NCBI RefSeq assembly: GCF_030731595.1
Contig: NZ_JANQTS010000008.1
Coordinates: 1-64,000 of the forward strand
Direction: 5' to 3'
Length of the DNA: 64,000 nt
Source of the DNA: Yoonia sp.
Lineage (GTDB): Bacteria > Pseudomonadota > Alphaproteobacteria > Rhodobacterales > Rhodobacteraceae
The notes beneath the pieces were generated by a model, which was not told the DNA's origin, ran no database searches, and saw only the letters and a list, made by a program, of their open reading frames with translations. Shown piece after piece: positions 1-9,020 of this stretch (positions are counted from its first letter, which is position 1; the number at the start of each line of letters is the position of its first letter). The translations under genes and the position numbers were made by a program.

Positions 1-40
1 CCAGAGGGAACATTCCACCAGCAGAAGCAGAGCAAGCGTA

Positions 41-90
41 GCACCCATGCTTAGCAAGCGTAGGATGGGTGCTTGCACCCATGCTTAGCC
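41..90. repeat. REP-like palindromic repeat, left flank of RAYT
   Basis: The stretch contains CGTAGGATGGGTG followed by a short loop and CACCCAT, so it can fold back on itself. The core CACCCATGCTTAG is present twice, and AGCAAGCGTAG is also duplicated just upstream. The core CGTAGGATGGGTG recurs in inverse orientation on the other side of the adjacent transposase. This is the usual arrangement of REP sequences mobilised by RAYT proteins. The repeat abuts the stop codon of the RAYT gene. Confidence 0.7.
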
Positions 91-582
91 CTGCCACTCC
101 TCCCCCGCCAAGCCATTTCTGATATCCCTGTGCAATGACGAATACGGCCAATCCACAGCCCTTGTGACCAGACCATGTTTGACCGGATTTCCCCAGCAAT
201 AGGCAAGATGTGCCGCATAATCGGCTTCATCGCGGATGCAATGTTCCCAGAAACGGCGTTGCCACAGCCCATGTTCGTTCTTTGAAGCCTGTGACGCATT
301 ACGGGGTTGCTTCAGCCCGACAGCGCGCGAGAATCGCGATTTGATCAGGCGCCACCGCGTTGAAAAGTCGGCATCGCCAGCAGGTAGTGTCCAGATGGCA
401 TGCAGGTGATCGGGTAGGATGACCATTGCGTCGATCTGCATCCAACGCTCTGCCCGTGTCACTGCCAAGGCTTGGCGCAATGCGCCGATATGGTCTGTCA
501 GATGCGATGCACTGCGGTCCGAAAGGTTCACGGTAAAGAAATAAGTGCCGCCCTGCCTGCGGTATCTGCGGTAACGGGTCAT
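85..582 (-). CDS. REP-associated tyrosine transposase (RAYT, IS200/Y1 superfamily)
   Basis: A 165-residue protein of the Y1 (HUH) transposase family that acts on REP palindromes rather than on a classical IS. The metal-binding histidine pair lies in DHLHAIW (about residue 58). The C-terminal part contains an RRFWEHCIRDEADY block, where the nucleophilic tyrosine and helix residues of RAYTs are expected, followed by the conserved NPVKHGLV segment. Length is typical for the family. The ATG at 582 starts a protein with the common N-terminus RYRRYRRQGGTYFFT. REP palindromes flank the gene on both sides. Single-copy domesticated RAYTs are normally immobile, so this is probably a resident REP-processing gene rather than an active IS. 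Confidence 0.85.
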   Translation of the reverse strand: MTRYRRYRRQGGTYFFTVNLSDRSASHLTDHIGALRQALAVTRAERWMQIDAMVILPDHLHAIWTLPAGDADFSTRWRLIKSRFSRAVGLKQPRNASQASKNEHGLWQRRFWEHCIRDEADYAAHLAYCWGNPVKHGLVTRAVDWPYSSLHRDIRNGLAGEEWQG

Positions 583-609
583 GAGACCTGTTTGGTGGGT
601 TTTGGTTAA

Positions 610-635
610 GGATGGGTGAAATCACCCATCCTACG
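610..635. repeat. REP palindrome, right flank of RAYT; carries the stop codon of the M20 peptidase
   Basis: Perfect 10-bp inverted repeat GGATGGGTGA/TCACCCATCC with a 2-nt loop, followed by TACG. It is the inverse of the CGTAGGATGGGTG unit left of the RAYT gene. The CTA at 631-633 is the complement of the TAG stop of the neighbouring peptidase gene, so the REP forms the 3' end of that gene and could act as an mRNA 3' stabiliser or terminator. Confidence 0.8.
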
Positions 636-1926
636 TCAGGATTTTCACCAACGCCCCTGCCATCACCTTGGCGCTGTCGATCATGTCTTCCACCCCGATA
701 TATTCGTCGGGTTTATGTGCCAGTTCCAATATCCCCGGTCCGTAGGCGATGCAGTTCTTCAGCTTGCCGATCCGGTCAATATGTTTCTGGTCGTAGGTAC
801 CGGGCGAGGCGACGAACTCGGCCGGTTTGCCGAGGACTTTCTCGATTTCGGCCGCGATGACCTGCACGACGGGCGCGTCCCGGTCTGTCATGCTGGGCAG
901 GACCACATTCATTTCACGCAGGTCATAGTCGAACCGGTCGCGGTTTGCCTTCAGACCGTCCAAAAGCGCGCGTACCTCGCCGCGCACGTCGTCGATGTTT
1001 TCTTCTGCCAGAAAGCGCCGGTCGATCACGATCCGGCAGCTGTCAGGCACGCAATGGGCGGGCAGGCCGGTATAGTCGTCGTCTTGTTCGGGCTGTCCGC
1101 CGTGGATGGAGTTGATGTTCATGGTCGAGGATCGCGCGCCCTCTGGAACCACGGGCATGTCGGTGTGCCGTGCAGCCATGGCAGGGTAGAGTGTCTCTTC
1201 GAATGCGTTCAGCACCGCCCCCATGTGCCGCACCGCGCAATCGCCCAAGAACGGCATGGAGCCGTGGGCGATTTCGCCAAAGGTTTCGATTTCCGCCCAC
1301 CAGCCGCCGCGATGACCAAGACAGACGCGGTCCTTGTTCAGCGGTTCGGGGATGATGACGTGCTGGACGCGGGCGGGGTCAAAGTACCCGTGTTCAGCCA
1401 GATAGGCGACGCCGCCATAGCCACCGGATTCTTCGTCTGCGGTGCCGGAAATCTCGATTGCGCCGGCAAAATCGGGATAGGTGGCCAGAAATGCCTCGGC
1501 GGCGATGATGGATGCCGCCAGCCCGCCTTTCATATCGCAGGCCCCGCGTCCGTAGATCTTGCCGTCGCTGAGTTCCCCGCCAAAGGGGTCTTTGGTCCAG
1601 CCGTGGCCCACCTCGACCACATCGGTGTGGCTGTTGAAATGCACGCAATCGCCGGGGCGCGTGCCTGATCTCCGTGCCACGATGTTCCATCGGGGGTATT
1701 TGTCGCTGTCGCCGGGGGTGCCATGGGCGCGGATCAATTCCGTCTCGAACCCCGACTTGCGCAGGCGTATGTCCAGATACTCGCAAATCTCGCGGTAGTT
1801 CAGCCCCGGCGGGTTCAGCGTCGGCATGCGGATCAGGTCTTGGGTCAACGCGATCAGGTCATCGCGCCGGTCTGTCACGGCCTGCATCAATTTCGAATTT
1901 TCAATCATGCGACGACTATCAGCCAT
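631..1926 (-). CDS. M20 family metallopeptidase (ArgE/DapE-type deacylase)
   Basis: Cytoplasmic Zn-dependent amidohydrolase of the ArgE/DapE/carboxypeptidase G2 family. Metal-ligand motifs are visible: FNSHTDVVEVG (His-x-Asp), GRGACDMKGG (bridging Asp) and GTADEESGG (catalytic Glu-Glu). The dimerisation domain and a C-terminal HKPDEY segment follow. The ORF track starts at 2079, but the first 51 codons look non-coding. ATG 1926 gives 431 residues and has AAGG about 7 nt upstream; ATG 1908 is an alternative. The gene is divergent from a hydantoinase/oxoprolinase-family gene, which suggests a linked amide or cyclic-amide degradation role. The substrate cannot be read from the sequence. The stop codon lies in a REP element. 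Confidence 0.85.
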   Translation of the reverse strand: MADSRRMIENSKLMQAVTDRRDDLIALTQDLIRMPTLNPPGLNYREICEYLDIRLRKSGFETELIRAHGTPGDSDKYPRWNIVARRSGTRPGDCVHFNSHTDVVEVGHGWTKDPFGGELSDGKIYGRGACDMKGGLAASIIAAEAFLATYPDFAGAIEISGTADEESGGYGGVAYLAEHGYFDPARVQHVIIPEPLNKDRVCLGHRGGWWAEIETFGEIAHGSMPFLGDCAVRHMGAVLNAFEETLYPAMAARHTDMPVVPEGARSSTMNINSIHGGQPEQDDDYTGLPAHCVPDSCRIVIDRRFLAEENIDDVRGEVRALLDGLKANRDRFDYDLREMNVVLPSMTDRDAPVVQVIAAEIEKVLGKPAEFVASPGTYDQKHIDRIGKLKNCIAYGPGILELAHKPDEYIGVEDMIDSAKVMAGALVKILT

Positions 1927-2083
1927 GGTTCGCCTTGCTGCAAGTGCGGTCGTCGCGCGGGGTGCGCACCCTAGCGATGCGACCTGTGCGACACAATTCA
2001 TCGTGCAACGGTCGTGAATGGGCGTTGCAATTTGGTCTGCAACGTCGCTTATCTGCTGGGCGAAAAACGATCGGAACAAGGCT

Positions 2084-4090
2084 ATGGCTTATCTCTTGGG
2101 TGTGGACACTGGTGGAACCTATACCGATGCGGTTGTTCTGGATGAGGTGACCGACTCTGTTGTGGCCGCAGCCAAGGCGCTGACCTCGCGTCCTGATCTG
2201 GCTGTTGGTGTCGGGGCAGCGATAGATGCGGCCATTGCAAAGGCTGCCGTGGACGTGGCCGATATTGCGATGGTGTCGCTGTCAACGACTTTGGCCACCA
2301 ATGCACTTGTCGAGGGGCAGGGCGGGCGGATTGCCCTGATCGCGATTGGCTTTGACGACGCCGAGCTTGGCCGCGCGGGCCTGTCTGATGCTTTGCGTGG
2401 CGATCCAGTGATCCGGCTCTCGGGTGGCCATAATCATGCAGGCGGTGAGGCAGCAGCGCTTGATCTGGAGCATTTGCGTGGTGCTTTGGCGGGCCTTGAT
2501 GCAGGCATCACGGGCTTTGCTGTCGCCGCAAGCTTTGCGACCCGCAACCCCGCCCACGAGGTTGCCGTGCGTGACCTGATCCGCGACCAGACCGGCAAGC
2601 CTGTCAGCTGTTCGCATGAATTATCCCAAGCGCTGGGCGGGCCAAAGCGGGCGCTGACGGCGGTCTTGAATGCCCGCTTGATCGGGATGATCGACCGTCT
2701 GATCACCGCCTGCGAGGATCACCTTGCAAAAGTGGGGATCGCCGCCCGTCTGATGGTCGTGCGCGGCGATGGTGCTTTGGTCTCTGCCGCGATTGCCCGC
2801 GAAAAACCCATTGAAACGATCCTGAGTGGCCCTGCCGCATCCATCGCCGGGGCCAGTTGGCTGACCGGGGAAACCGATGCTTTGGTCAGTGATATCGGCG
2901 GGACCACGACCGATGTCTGCCTGCTGCGCGGCGGTCGTCCCAAGATCGACCCGCAAGGTGCGCGTGTCGGCCCGTTCCGTACGATGGTCGAGGCTGTCGC
3001 GATGCGCACGACCGGCCTTGGCGGCGATAGCGAAGTGCATGTGGTTGAGGGGCTGCATGGCGGGCTTCGGCTTGGTCCGCGTCGTTTGATGCCGATCTCG
3101 CTTGCTGCGCATCACTATCCCGATTTGGTGCATGCTACGCTTGATCGCGGTCTGGCGCAGGATATCCCTGCCACCGACGGCGGACAGTTCGTCATTCCGT
3201 TGTGGGAAACTTTGCCCGACGGATTGGACGCCCGCGAACTGGTGATCGCGCAGCGCTTGGTCGATGGCCCGCTGCGACTGGGCCATGTGGTGCAGTCGCG
3301 CATGGAAAGTCCGGCCTTGGCGCGGCTGGTCGGGCGCGGCCTGGTGATCTTGGCGGGGGTGACCCCGTCGGATGCCGCCCATGCGTCGGGTTTAGCGGAT
3401 GCATGGGATCGGGAGGCCGCGGAGAAAGCGCTGACTCTCTTCGCGCGTCGTCGCACGGGTGGCGGTGTGCGTGTGGCCCTGGATGGGCCGACCCTCGCAC
3501 GCCAGATTATTGACCAGCTGACCGTACAGACAGTGGACTGTCTTTTGCAGGCTGCATTTGCCGAGGATGATCTGGACTGGGCCGATCCTGCCGCATTGGC
3601 AAAGCATCCGCTGACAATGGCAGGGCTGGATCAGCATCAGGGTGTCGTTGAGGTTCAGATGTCGCTGGGTGTGCCGGTGATCGGGCTGGGGGCTTCTGCA
3701 TCCACATATTATGGCGCTGTCGGTGAACGGTTGCGCACCCGCATGATCTTGCCGGAACATGCGGGCGTCGCGAATGCGATTGGCGCTGTTGTGGGCCAAG
3801 TGCAGATGCAGGCCACGGGTACTGTGACAAGTGCGGGCGAAGGCGCCTTTGCCGTGCATTTGCCGCAAGGCCCACAAACCTTTGCAGATCGCGACGCCGC
3901 GATGGCTGCCTTAGAGCAGGCGCTGCAGGCGCAGGCAGGCGCGCAGGCGCGGGCCTCTGGTGTCGAGGAGATCCGTTTTGTCGTGTCCCGCGATGTGACC
4001 GAAATTGATGTCGAGGGCAGGCCGATGTTTATAGAGGCGACGATCAGGGTCGAGGCCAGCGGCCGGCCCCGGATTGCGAGCGAGGCTTGA
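2084..4090 (+). CDS. hydantoinase/oxoprolinase family protein (HyuA-like)
   Basis: A 668-residue protein of the HyuA / 5-oxoprolinase ATPase-fold family, which uses ATP to open cyclic amides such as hydantoins or 5-oxoproline. The N-terminal nucleotide motif is LLGVDTGGTYTDAVV, and a second phosphate-binding motif SDIGGTTTDVCLL lies near residue 270. The ATG at 2084, with AAGG 6-7 nt upstream, is preferred over the ORF-track start at 2018 because the protein family begins directly with the DTGGTYTD block. No HyuB partner follows, so it belongs to the stand-alone HyuA-like group. It is divergent from an M20 deacylase, which could process the opened product. Substrate unknown. Confidence 0.85.
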   Translation: MAYLLGVDTGGTYTDAVVLDEVTDSVVAAAKALTSRPDLAVGVGAAIDAAIAKAAVDVADIAMVSLSTTLATNALVEGQGGRIALIAIGFDDAELGRAGLSDALRGDPVIRLSGGHNHAGGEAAALDLEHLRGALAGLDAGITGFAVAASFATRNPAHEVAVRDLIRDQTGKPVSCSHELSQALGGPKRALTAVLNARLIGMIDRLITACEDHLAKVGIAARLMVVRGDGALVSAAIAREKPIETILSGPAASIAGASWLTGETDALVSDIGGTTTDVCLLRGGRPKIDPQGARVGPFRTMVEAVAMRTTGLGGDSEVHVVEGLHGGLRLGPRRLMPISLAAHHYPDLVHATLDRGLAQDIPATDGGQFVIPLWETLPDGLDARELVIAQRLVDGPLRLGHVVQSRMESPALARLVGRGLVILAGVTPSDAAHASGLADAWDREAAEKALTLFARRRTGGGVRVALDGPTLARQIIDQLTVQTVDCLLQAAFAEDDLDWADPAALAKHPLTMAGLDQHQGVVEVQMSLGVPVIGLGASASTYYGAVGERLRTRMILPEHAGVANAIGAVVGQVQMQATGTVTSAGEGAFAVHLPQGPQTFADRDAAMAALEQALQAQAGAQARASGVEEIRFVVSRDVTEIDVEGRPMFIEATIRVEASGRPRIASEA

Positions 4091-4170
4091 AGCGTTCACA
4101 TTCCGCAATGTGACGGGTAAAGACAAAGCTGGAGAGCACAGTCGGGGAGGATTTTGCGTGGCAAAGCAAC

Positions 4171-4602
4171 ATGCATTTGTTTCGGGTGTGGCGCAATACG
4201 CCCCGCATGCGGTCTGAACTTATCACGCAAATTCTGCGGTTTGGCGCAGTGGGCGCTGTTGGTTTTGTGATCGACGGGGGCTTGTTGTGGTTTTTTCTGT
4301 CGTTTGACATATCCGCCTATCTGGCACGTGCTTTGTCTTTTCCGGCGGCTGTGGTTGTGACCTGGATGCTGAACAGGAATTGGACCTTTGCCGCCACAAA
4401 TCACGCCAGCAGAAAAGGCCAGTTCCGGCGGTATCTAGGGGTGCAGATTGCGGGAAATCTGACAAATTACGCCATCTATTCGCTGATTATCAGCCTTTTC
4501 GGGTCTGAGAGCTCGACCGTGTTCGTCGCTTTTGCGGTCGGTTCGTTCCTTGGGTCCTGCTTGAACTTTGGTGGTGCGCGGTTTCTGGCATTCCGCGGAT
4601 AG
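4171..4602 (+). CDS. GtrA family membrane protein
   Basis: A 143-residue protein with four predicted transmembrane helices, matching GtrA-like polyprenyl-phosphate-sugar flippases. The family signature is seen in RFGAVGAVGFVIDGGLLWFF (first helix) and in a segment similar to FPAAVVVTWMLNRNWTF, including the Asn-Arg-x-Trp-Thr-Phe element. ATG 4171 is used; ATG 4207 would shorten the N-terminus by 12 residues. It precedes a CDP-alcohol phosphatidyltransferase in the same direction with a gap of about 120 nt. Both act on membrane lipids, but no glycosyltransferase is adjacent, so the substrate is open. Confidence 0.8.
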   Translation: MHLFRVWRNTPRMRSELITQILRFGAVGAVGFVIDGGLLWFFLSFDISAYLARALSFPAAVVVTWMLNRNWTFAATNHASRKGQFRRYLGVQIAGNLTNYAIYSLIISLFGSESSTVFVAFAVGSFLGSCLNFGGARFLAFRG

Positions 4603-4723
4603 GTCCGCAGGTTTCTCGTTTTGCAATTGTGACAATGCCCGCCATTGCTCTCACATTATTGTCAGGCTGATTGCCTCAATCGGCCGCTTGCGCCACAAGT
4701 TGCCAACCCTTGGACCGATCCTC

Positions 4724-5332
4724 ATGCTTGACCGCCATGCCCGCAGATTGATTGACCCGCCGCTGAACCAGATCGGTGCAGTTCTGGCGGCACGTGGAAT
4801 TACGGCTGATGGCGTCACTTTGATCGGTGGGGCGCTGGGTCTTTTTGCGGCTGCGCTCATAGCACTCGGCGCACCTGGGTGGGCGCTGCTCCCATTGATC
4901 GCCAGCAGGGTTGCCGATGGACTGGACGGCGCAGTTGCCCGTGCGACGCGCAAGACGGATTTTGGCGGGTATCTGGATATCGCCGCTGATTTTCTGTTTT
5001 ATGGCGCAATCCCGATGGCCTTTGTGCTGCATGATCCTGCGACAAATGGCGCAGCGGGGGCGTTCCTGCTCGCTTCGTTTTATTTCAACGGGACCAGTTT
5101 TCTGGGCTACGCGATCCTTGCCGAAAAGCATGGCCACAAAACCGATGCGCAGGGGCAAAAGTCGCTTTACTACTCTAACGGGATCTTGGAGGGGACCGAA
5201 ACGATCGTGTTTTTCGGCCTTATTTGCCTGCTGCCCACTTATTTCTCCCTCTTGGCATGGGTCTTTGGCGCCCTTTGCTTTGCGACCGCAATACTGCGGA
5301 TTTACGCCGCCAAAAAAATGTTCACGATCTAA
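4724..5332 (+). CDS. ynjF: CDP-alcohol phosphatidyltransferase family protein (YnjF-like)
   Basis: About 202 residues, an integral membrane enzyme of the CDP-alcohol phosphatidyltransferase fold that swaps CMP for an alcohol on a CDP-lipid. The catalytic signature is present as DGLDGAVARATRKTDFGGYL plus the following D-x3-D. ATG 4724 is preferred over the ORF-track start at 4568 because the homologous region begins at MLDRHARRLIDPPLN. The gene is followed after 12 nt by ynjB-, ynjC- and ynjD-like genes. E. coli also has ynjF in the ynjABCDEF region, which supports the assignment. The biochemical substrate of YnjF is not known to me. Confidence 0.8.
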   Translation: MLDRHARRLIDPPLNQIGAVLAARGITADGVTLIGGALGLFAAALIALGAPGWALLPLIASRVADGLDGAVARATRKTDFGGYLDIAADFLFYGAIPMAFVLHDPATNGAAGAFLLASFYFNGTSFLGYAILAEKHGHKTDAQGQKSLYYSNGILEGTETIVFFGLICLLPTYFSLLAWVFGALCFATAILRIYAAKKMFTI

Positions 5333-5344
5333 AGGACTCACTTG

Positions 5345-6544
5345 ATGAAACATCTTGCCGTATTGGCTGCTTTACTGGCCCCTCTGCCTGCATTGGCCGA
5401 CGTTGACCCTGCAAACTGGGAGGCTGTGACAGCCGAGGCTCAGGGGCAGACGGTATACTGGAACGCATGGGGCGGGTCGACCACGACCAATGATTTCATT
5501 GCATGGGTCGGTCGTCGCGTGATGGAAGATTATGGCGTCACGCTGGAGCATGTGAAGCTGACCGATACCGCCGATGCGGTCACCCGTGTCTTGTCAGAAA
5601 AGCAGGCCGGCGAAGATGATGACGGCGCGATTGATATGATCTGGATAAACGGCGCGAATTTCGCGGCGATGAAAGAGGCGGATTTACTGTTTGGTCCTTA
5701 TGCCGAGCAATTGCCGAACTGGGCTTTGGTCGATGTCGAAGGCAAGACTGTGCAGACCGATTTTACCGTCCCCGTCGAAGGGTTTGAAAGCCCATGGGCG
5801 ATGGCGCAGGTTGTCTTTATTCACGACACCGCAGACCTGATGGAACCGCTGGGGTCGATGCAGGCTATTCTGGACTGGTCAGCGGCCAATCCCGGACGCT
5901 TTACTTATCCCCAACCGCCGGATTTTCTGGGTACGACTTTCCTCAAGCAGGCCTTGGTGGATTTGCTGGATGATCCATCGGTCCTGTCGGAACCAGCCAC
6001 AGACGCCAATTATGACGCTGTCACAGCCCCGCTTTGGGCGTTTCTGGACGAGTTGACCCCAACCCTTTGGCGACAGGGTCGCGCGTATCCGGCGACGGGA
6101 CCTGCGCAGTTGCAGTTGATCGCAGATGGCGAAGTTGATCTTGCGATTTCCTTTAGCCCGGGCGAGGCGACAGCGGCGATTGCGAACAATCAACTGCCGC
6201 CCACTGCCCGCACTTTTGTGTTGGACAAAGGCACCATCGGGAACGCGTCGTTCGTGGCCATTCCCTACAACTCCGGCTCTAAGGCAGGCGCGATGGTTGT
6301 CGCCAACTTCCTGATGTCGCCCGAGGCGCAGGCCCGTGCGCAGGACCCAGAGATTTTGGGCTATGGCACCGTGCTGAACATGGCCGCTTTGTCTGCAGAG
6401 GATCGTGCCTTGTTTGACGCGTTGGAACTGGGCATCGCGACCTTGTCGCCTGCGGAACTTGGCACTGTGCAGGCCGAGCCGCACCCAAGCTGGATGACGC
6501 GGATCGCTGATGACTGGATGCAGCGCTTTGGTGTTGCGCAGTAA
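5345..6544 (+). CDS. ynjB: ABC transporter substrate-binding protein (YnjB-like)
   Basis: About 399 residues with a signal peptide (MKHLAVLAALLAPLPALADV, cleavage expected after ALA), then a type-2 periplasmic binding fold. ATG 5345 is used; TTG 5342 is also in frame. Features of the YnjB family include YWNAWGGSTTTNDFIAW near the N-terminus and a C-terminal PSWMTRIADDWMQRF segment. It sits between ynjF- and ynjC-like genes with 12-nt and 3-nt spacers, so a single operon is likely. The transported ligand is unassigned. Similarity to thiamine and spermidine/iron binding proteins is only at fold level. Confidence 0.85.
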   Translation: MKHLAVLAALLAPLPALADVDPANWEAVTAEAQGQTVYWNAWGGSTTTNDFIAWVGRRVMEDYGVTLEHVKLTDTADAVTRVLSEKQAGEDDDGAIDMIWINGANFAAMKEADLLFGPYAEQLPNWALVDVEGKTVQTDFTVPVEGFESPWAMAQVVFIHDTADLMEPLGSMQAILDWSAANPGRFTYPQPPDFLGTTFLKQALVDLLDDPSVLSEPATDANYDAVTAPLWAFLDELTPTLWRQGRAYPATGPAQLQLIADGEVDLAISFSPGEATAAIANNQLPPTARTFVLDKGTIGNASFVAIPYNSGSKAGAMVVANFLMSPEAQARAQDPEILGYGTVLNMAALSAEDRALFDALELGIATLSPAELGTVQAEPHPSWMTRIADDWMQRFGVAQ

Positions 6545-6547
6545 CAC

Positions 6548-8254
6548 GTGACAGCCGCACGCAGACGCCGCCTTTTTCTGCCGGTCCTGCCGATCCTGAC
6601 GTTGCTTGCAATGTTGGGGCCGGTGGCGGCTGGGCTTTGGGGGACGGTGTTGCCTGCGTTCGGTCATTTGCCTGCGGCGGGGCTGACCGGCCCGTCGCTT
6701 GACCCGTTTCGCGATCTGATTGCATGGGCAGGTTTGCCGCGTGCGGTGTTTCTATCGCTCTCTACCGGCCTTCTGGCGACCGTGATCTCGCTCGCCATCG
6801 TAATCTTGGTCACCGCAGGTTGGTCTGGCACACGGCCTTTTCGCGCTCTCGAGCGGCTGTTGTCGCCGCTTCTGTCGGTGCCCCATGCGGCCGCTGCCTT
6901 TGGTCTGGCGTTTTTGATTGCCCCTTCGGGGTGGTTGTCTCGGTTGGCCTCGCCCGGCCTGACGGGATGGGACCGCCCCCCAGACCTGTTGATCGTGCAA
7001 GACACCTGGGGCCTTGCGATGACAGCGGGTTTGATCGTGAAGGAAGTGCCGTTCCTGCTCTTGATCACCTTAGCGGCCTTGGGACAGGCGGACGCGCAGC
7101 GCAGCGTAACCATATCGCAGGCGCTGGGCTATGGGCGGGTGACGGGGTGGCTCAAGACGGTCTTTCCAAGGGTTTATGCCCAGATCAGGCCGCCCGTCTA
7201 TGTTGTGCTGGCCTATTCCATGTCCGTCGTCGATGTGGCTGTCATCCTTGGGCCCAACACGCCGCCGCCCCTGTCGGTGCAGATTGTCAAGTGGATGTCG
7301 GATCCCGACCTTGCGATGCGGCTGGAGGCTGCTGCCGGGGCCTTGCTGCAACTTGCGCTGGTCATTGGCGCGCTGGTCGTTTGGCGTATCGGAGAAGCTG
7401 TTGTCGCAAGGCTGGGGCGTCGCTGGATCGCATCAGGCGCGCGCGGCAGATTTGATACCATTGTCGCGGGTGCGGCGCTTGTCGGTGGCTCTGCTTCCGC
7501 GCTGATCGTTCTTTTGGGGCTGGTTGTTCTGGCGCTGTGGTCTTTTGCGGGGTTCTGGGGCTTTCCAGAAGCTTTCCCTGACGCCTTTACCGCGCGCAAC
7601 TGGGTCCGCTTTGGCCCCGGTACACTTTCGGCCTTTGGCGAGACCGCCTTGATTGCGCTGACCGTGGGACTTGTGGCGATTGTCTTGACGATCGGCTGTC
7701 TGGAGGCCGAGTACCGCTATGGCCTGTCGTTCAGCCAGCGGGCTGTCTGGTTGCTTTATCTGCCACTACTGATCCCGCAAACGGCGTTCTTGCCGGGCTT
7801 GCAGACGCTGATGTTGAACCTCGGGGCCGATATCGGGCGATTGCCGGTGATGATGGCGCATCTGGTCTTTGTATTGCCTTACGTCTTTCTATCCTTGGCG
7901 GATCCGTTTCGCGCTTGGGACAGGCGCATGGGCACGGTTGCTGCCGCTTTGGGGGCCAGCGCCGATGGTGTGCTCTGGCGCGTACGCCTGCCCATGCTTT
8001 TGCGTCCGATCCTGACTGCCTTAGCCGTTGGTCTGGCGGTGTCTGTCGGGCAATATCTGCCGACGCTGCTGATTGGCGGCGGACGGATCGCGACACTGAC
8101 AACCGAGGCGGTCGCGCTTGCCTCTGGCGGGGACAGGCGCGCGATTGCGGTTTATGGTCTGATGCAGACAGGGGCGGCTTTGGTGCCATTCGCGCTGGCC
8201 TTGCTGATCCCGGCACTGGTCTGGCGCAACAGAAGGGGTTTGCAGCATGGATAA
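6548..8254 (+). CDS. ynjC: ABC transporter permease, fused two-domain (YnjC-like)
   Basis: A 568-residue permease made of two fused binding-protein-dependent transport domains. Each half has about six transmembrane helices and an EAA-type loop: ALGYGRVTGWLKTVFPRVYA near residue 195 and AALGASADGVLWRVRLPMLL near residue 470. This fused arrangement is typical of YnjC and of iron/thiamine transport permeases. The start is a GTG at 6548, 3 nt after ynjB. The 3' end overlaps the ynjD-like ATPase gene by 8 nt, which implies translational coupling. Confidence 0.88.
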   Translation: MTAARRRRLFLPVLPILTLLAMLGPVAAGLWGTVLPAFGHLPAAGLTGPSLDPFRDLIAWAGLPRAVFLSLSTGLLATVISLAIVILVTAGWSGTRPFRALERLLSPLLSVPHAAAAFGLAFLIAPSGWLSRLASPGLTGWDRPPDLLIVQDTWGLAMTAGLIVKEVPFLLLITLAALGQADAQRSVTISQALGYGRVTGWLKTVFPRVYAQIRPPVYVVLAYSMSVVDVAVILGPNTPPPLSVQIVKWMSDPDLAMRLEAAAGALLQLALVIGALVVWRIGEAVVARLGRRWIASGARGRFDTIVAGAALVGGSASALIVLLGLVVLALWSFAGFWGFPEAFPDAFTARNWVRFGPGTLSAFGETALIALTVGLVAIVLTIGCLEAEYRYGLSFSQRAVWLLYLPLLIPQTAFLPGLQTLMLNLGADIGRLPVMMAHLVFVLPYVFLSLADPFRAWDRRMGTVAAALGASADGVLWRVRLPMLLRPILTALAVGLAVSVGQYLPTLLIGGGRIATLTTEAVALASGGDRRAIAVYGLMQTGAALVPFALALLIPALVWRNRRGLQHG

Positions 8255-8882
8255 GGGTCTATCCCTGCGGAATGTGACGATTTCCAAGAGCGCCGCGCCG
8301 CTGTTATCGCTGACGCATGATATTGGTTCCGGTGAGGTGCTGACGGTCATGGGGCCATCAGGCGTCGGCAAGTCCACCTTGCTTGCCTATATCACAGGCA
8401 CGCTGTCTTGCGATTTCGCAGCGACTGGCGAAGTCTGGCTGGACGGGCACAACATCACACATGCGGCCCCGCATCAGCGGCGTGTGGGAATTTTGTTTCA
8501 GGATGATCTGCTGTTTCCGCATCTGTCGGTTGGGGCAAACTTGGCGTTTGGTTTGCGCCCCGGTGGGGGTGCCGCCGAGCGCAAGGCAAAGGTCGAGGAG
8601 GCGTTGGATGAGGTCGGCCTGAGCGGCTTCGCAGACCGAGACCCCGCAACGCTTTCCGGCGGGCAAAAGGCGCGGGTGGCGCTGATGCGGATGCTGCTGT
8701 CAGAGCCCTGCGCGCTGCTGCTGGACGAGCCCTTCTCGCGGCTGGATGCCGCCCTGCGCGCGCAAGTGCGCGACATGGTATTCGACCGCGCACGCGCAAG
8801 AGCGCTGCCGGTCTTGATGGTGACGCATGACGCAGAAGATGCGCAAGCAGCGGGCGGGGTGATCGTGACGCTGGGGGGGTGA
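8247..8882 (+). CDS. ynjD: ABC transporter ATP-binding protein (YnjD-like)
   Basis: A 211-residue ATPase subunit. Walker A is GPSGVGKST (residue ~33), the ABC signature is LSGGQKAR and Walker B is ALLLDEPFSRLD, followed by the H-loop VTHDAEDA. It is short for the family, which fits YnjD-type ATPases without a regulatory C-terminal domain. It overlaps the end of the fused permease gene and closes the ynjF-B-C-D-like cluster. It should power the transporter formed with YnjB and YnjC. Confidence 0.88.
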   Translation: MDKGLSLRNVTISKSAAPLLSLTHDIGSGEVLTVMGPSGVGKSTLLAYITGTLSCDFAATGEVWLDGHNITHAAPHQRRVGILFQDDLLFPHLSVGANLAFGLRPGGGAAERKAKVEEALDEVGLSGFADRDPATLSGGQKARVALMRMLLSEPCALLLDEPFSRLDAALRAQVRDMVFDRARARALPVLMVTHDAEDAQAAGGVIVTLGG

Positions 8883-8938
8883 ATCTTTGCTTTCCGGGAC
8901 TTTTTCTGCCGCGATTCTTTCTTTAGGGAATGGCTGCT

Positions 8939-8965
8939 TGCCCAAACCCGATGCTGGCTTGGGCA
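8939..8965. terminator. candidate bidirectional hairpin between convergent genes
   Basis: Inverted repeat TGCCCAA/TTGGGCA with a 13-nt loop lies in the 138-nt gap between the converging ynjD-like and PlsC-like genes. There is no clear T-run directly after the stem, so it may be only a weak or Rho-assisted terminator. Confidence 0.35.
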
Positions 8966-9020
8966 CGCTGGAGCATGCTCTTGGTTCGCTGCGAAAAGTC
9001 ATGGAATACCCAACAAGCGG

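Noticed and set aside
616-1668. 350-aa plus-strand ORF
   Set aside because: Antisense shadow of the M20 peptidase gene; no recognisable product, while the minus frame carries all metal-binding motifs.
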